Source: Dysgonomonas sp.
GTDB lineage: Bacteria > Bacteroidota > Bacteroidia > Bacteroidales > Dysgonomonadaceae
NCBI GenBank assembly: GCA_003523545.1
Contig: DQAM01000358.1
Coordinates: forward strand, 1-7,200
Reading direction: 5' to 3'
DNA: 7,200 bases
A model generated the notes under the pieces. It saw only the letters and a program-made list of their open reading frames with translations. It was not told the origin of the DNA and ran no database searches. Shown here piece after piece: positions 5,655-7,200 of the stretch; position 1 is the stretch's first letter; each line of letters starts with the position of its first letter. The position numbers were made by a program, and so were the translations under genes.

Positions 5655-7200
5655 TTATCTCAGCTGCGCCCCTAGTTCCTGTTCGAGGGAAGTCTGTATT
5701 TTCTTCATAATGGCATCTATCTGCTTGTCATTGAGAGTCTTATCATCATCCTGCAAAACGAAATTGACAGCATAAGACTTTTTACCTTCCGGTAAGTTCT
5801 TACCTTCATATACATCGAACAGACTCACTTCTTTCAAGAATTTTTTCTCAGCCTTATATGCTGTTTTCTCAACTTGTTCGAATAAAATATTCTTATCCAG
5901 TAAAAGAGCAAAATCTCTTTTTACAGATGGGTATTTGGATATTTCTTTGAAAGTGACCGAGTGTTTCCTTGTCTCTTTCATCAGGTTGTCCCAATTAAAT
6001 TCTGCAAAGAATACTTCGGTATTTACATCGGTCTGTTTCAATACCTTTTTCGATACAATTCCCAACGTGCCGAGATTTCTGTTACGGGTTTTAATATTCA
6101 AGGCTGCATCATATAATTCATTTGAGAATTGTTCATATTGATACTGTCCCGGATTTAACCCTAGCCGGTATAGTACTTTTTCGGCATAACCCTTCAGATG
6201 GTACACCGAAGTTTTTTCATTAGGGGCAGCCCAGCTATTATTTATGTTATCACCGCACAGCCATATACCCAAATGGAATTCTTCCGTATATTCCCTCAGC
6301 GGCTTACCTTCTTCTTTACGATCAGCATCGAAAAAATAGCAATTACCGAACTCGTAAAATTTTAGGTCATTATTCTTACGGTTACGGTTATAAGCAATAT
6401 TTTCAAGACCGCCAAAGAGAAGCGTCTGCCGCATGACATTTAAATCGGTACTCAAAGGATTCAGCAGATAAACACAACGGGATACCGGGTAAACTGTAAG
6501 GTCTGTATAATAGGCTTCTTTAGTAAGAGAATTGTTCATAATCTCAAAGAAACCTTCGCCTGTGAGTTGTTCCGAAATAAGGTTCTGCATATCATAGCTG
6601 CTGTCGCTGGCTGTCTGGTACGATAAGTTGGATTTGACTTCGTCTCCTATTTCGATATTATTGTAACCATATATGCGGAGTATATCTTCGATAACATCTA
6701 CGTCGCGGGTAACATCTACCCGGTAAGTCGGGATAGCTAAGGTCAGAATATCTTCATTTTCATTTGTTATTTCAACCTCAAGGCTTTTTAGTATAGATTT
6801 GACAGTATCTGCCGGTATGTTTTTTCCTATCAGGCTGTTTACCTTTTCCAGAGATAGTTCCACAACAGGACTTTCAATCTTTTGGGGATATACATCCTGA
6901 ATCTCTCCGTTAAATGTTCCTCCTGCCACTTCTTTTATCAGGAGGGCAGCACGTTTTAATACATAAATGGTATCGTTAGGATCTACACCCCGCTCGAAAC
7001 GGAATGAAGAATCGGTATTGAGCCCGAAACGGCGTGCCGTCTTACGTATCCATTTAGGGTTAAAATAAGCTGATTCCAGAAATACATCTGTAGTTTTTTC
7101 CGTTACTCCGGATTTTAGTCCTCCGAAAACGCCGCCGATACACATCCCTTCTTTGTCGTTGCAGATCATAAGGTCTTTATCGGTTAGTGTTCTTTCAAGT
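5655..7200 (-). CDS. pheT: Phenylalanine--tRNA ligase beta subunit, C-terminal part (5' end outside window)
   Basis: PheT is the beta chain of the alpha2-beta2 enzyme that charges tRNA-Phe in the cytoplasm. The last 514 residues of a protein normally near 800 are visible. The frame is open to the right edge, so the Met encoded at 7167-7169 is internal. In order, the fragment shows the end of the B3/B4 editing domain (GGVFGG, then FNPKWIRKTARR and GLNTDSSFRFERGVDPN). The B5 domain follows, with the acidic DVTRDVDVIEDILRIYGY segment expected to bind Mg. The catalytic-like core comes next (NPLSTDLNVMRQTLL, FYEFGNCYF). The C-terminal ferredoxin-fold anticodon-binding domain runs from about KYPSVKRDFALLL through FDVYEGKNLPEGKKSYAV to the end. 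The missing N-terminus would hold the EMAP/OB-type tRNA-binding domain and B1. Nothing in the visible part looks damaged. The pseudouridine synthase follows downstream. Confidence 0.97.
   Translation of the reverse strand, partial: LERTLTDKDLMICNDKEGMCIGGVFGGLKSGVTEKTTDVFLESAYFNPKWIRKTARRFGLNTDSSFRFERGVDPNDTIYVLKRAALLIKEVAGGTFNGEIQDVYPQKIESPVVELSLEKVNSLIGKNIPADTVKSILKSLEVEITNENEDILTLAIPTYRVDVTRDVDVIEDILRIYGYNNIEIGDEVKSNLSYQTASDSSYDMQNLISEQLTGEGFFEIMNNSLTKEAYYTDLTVYPVSRCVYLLNPLSTDLNVMRQTLLFGGLENIAYNRNRKNNDLKFYEFGNCYFFDADRKEEGKPLREYTEEFHLGIWLCGDNINNSWAAPNEKTSVYHLKGYAEKVLYRLGLNPGQYQYEQFSNELYDAALNIKTRNRNLGTLGIVSKKVLKQTDVNTEVFFAEFNWDNLMKETRKHSVTFKEISKYPSVKRDFALLLDKNILFEQVEKTAYKAEKKFLKEVSLFDVYEGKNLPEGKKSYAVNFVLQDDDKTLNDKQIDAIMKKIQTSLEQELGAQLR

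Noticed and set aside
5624..5657. Plus-strand intrinsic terminator: GC hairpin followed by TTTT at 5653-5656
   Set aside because: The hairpin and T-run look right in the plus direction, but no plus-strand gene ends nearby; radA stops about 720 bp earlier. In the pheT direction the hairpin is followed by A-rich sequence, not an immediate U-run.
5590..5775. Open frame of 61 codons on the plus strand across the palindromic element
   Set aside because: It is formed by the repeat and the antisense of the pheT 3' end; the translation has no domain and does not look like a real small protein.
1..7200. Search for a defence system, CRISPR array, mobile element, phage gene or non-coding RNA gene
   Set aside because: All long open stretches are explained by ordinary glycan, metabolic, secretion, repair and translation genes. 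No spaced direct repeats, transposase, integrase, toxin-antitoxin pair or tRNA-like fold was seen, and no gene-free stretch exceeds 80 bases.

Overview
The window looks like chromosomal DNA from a moderately AT-rich member of the Bacteroidota, probably Bacteroidales. Three things support this: a secreted protein carrying a C-terminal type IX secretion (T9SS) sorting domain, a Bacteroidota-type -7 promoter box (TAnnTTTG) directly in front of aroK, and start sites without obvious Shine-Dalgarno sequences. A Dysgonomonas-like genus would fit the AT-richness and the T9SS, but that is a guess. No tRNA, rRNA, CRISPR array, transposase or phage gene is visible.

Layout, left to right. Positions 1-1216 (+) are the end of a surface-polysaccharide cluster: the 3' part of one family 2 glycosyltransferase, followed one base later by a complete, related glycosyltransferase. 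After a 61-bp promoter-bearing gap come aroK (shikimate kinase, 1278-1829) and a secreted lysyl-endopeptidase-like serine protease (1817-3526), whose start overlaps the aroK stop. Eighteen bases on is radA (3545-4906, GTG start), a DNA-repair and recombination ATPase. The right half runs leftward: an RluA-family pseudouridine synthase (4895-5575), whose last 12 bp overlap the end of radA, and pheT (5655 to the window edge), the beta chain of phenylalanyl-tRNA synthetase, present as its C-terminal 514 residues. Between these two lies a 61-bp GC-rich palindromic element that resembles a dispersed REP-like repeat.

The genes do not form one pathway. The glycosyltransferases build surface glycan. 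AroK serves aromatic amino-acid synthesis. The protease is exported through the Sec and type IX systems. RadA acts on recombination intermediates. The pseudouridine synthase and PheT act on RNA and translation. I found no convincing new biological system. The points most worth a second look are the apparently leaderless aroK promoter, the Lys-C-like T9SS protease with a substituted accessory active-site histidine, its ATGA coupling to aroK, and the palindromic element behind pheT.
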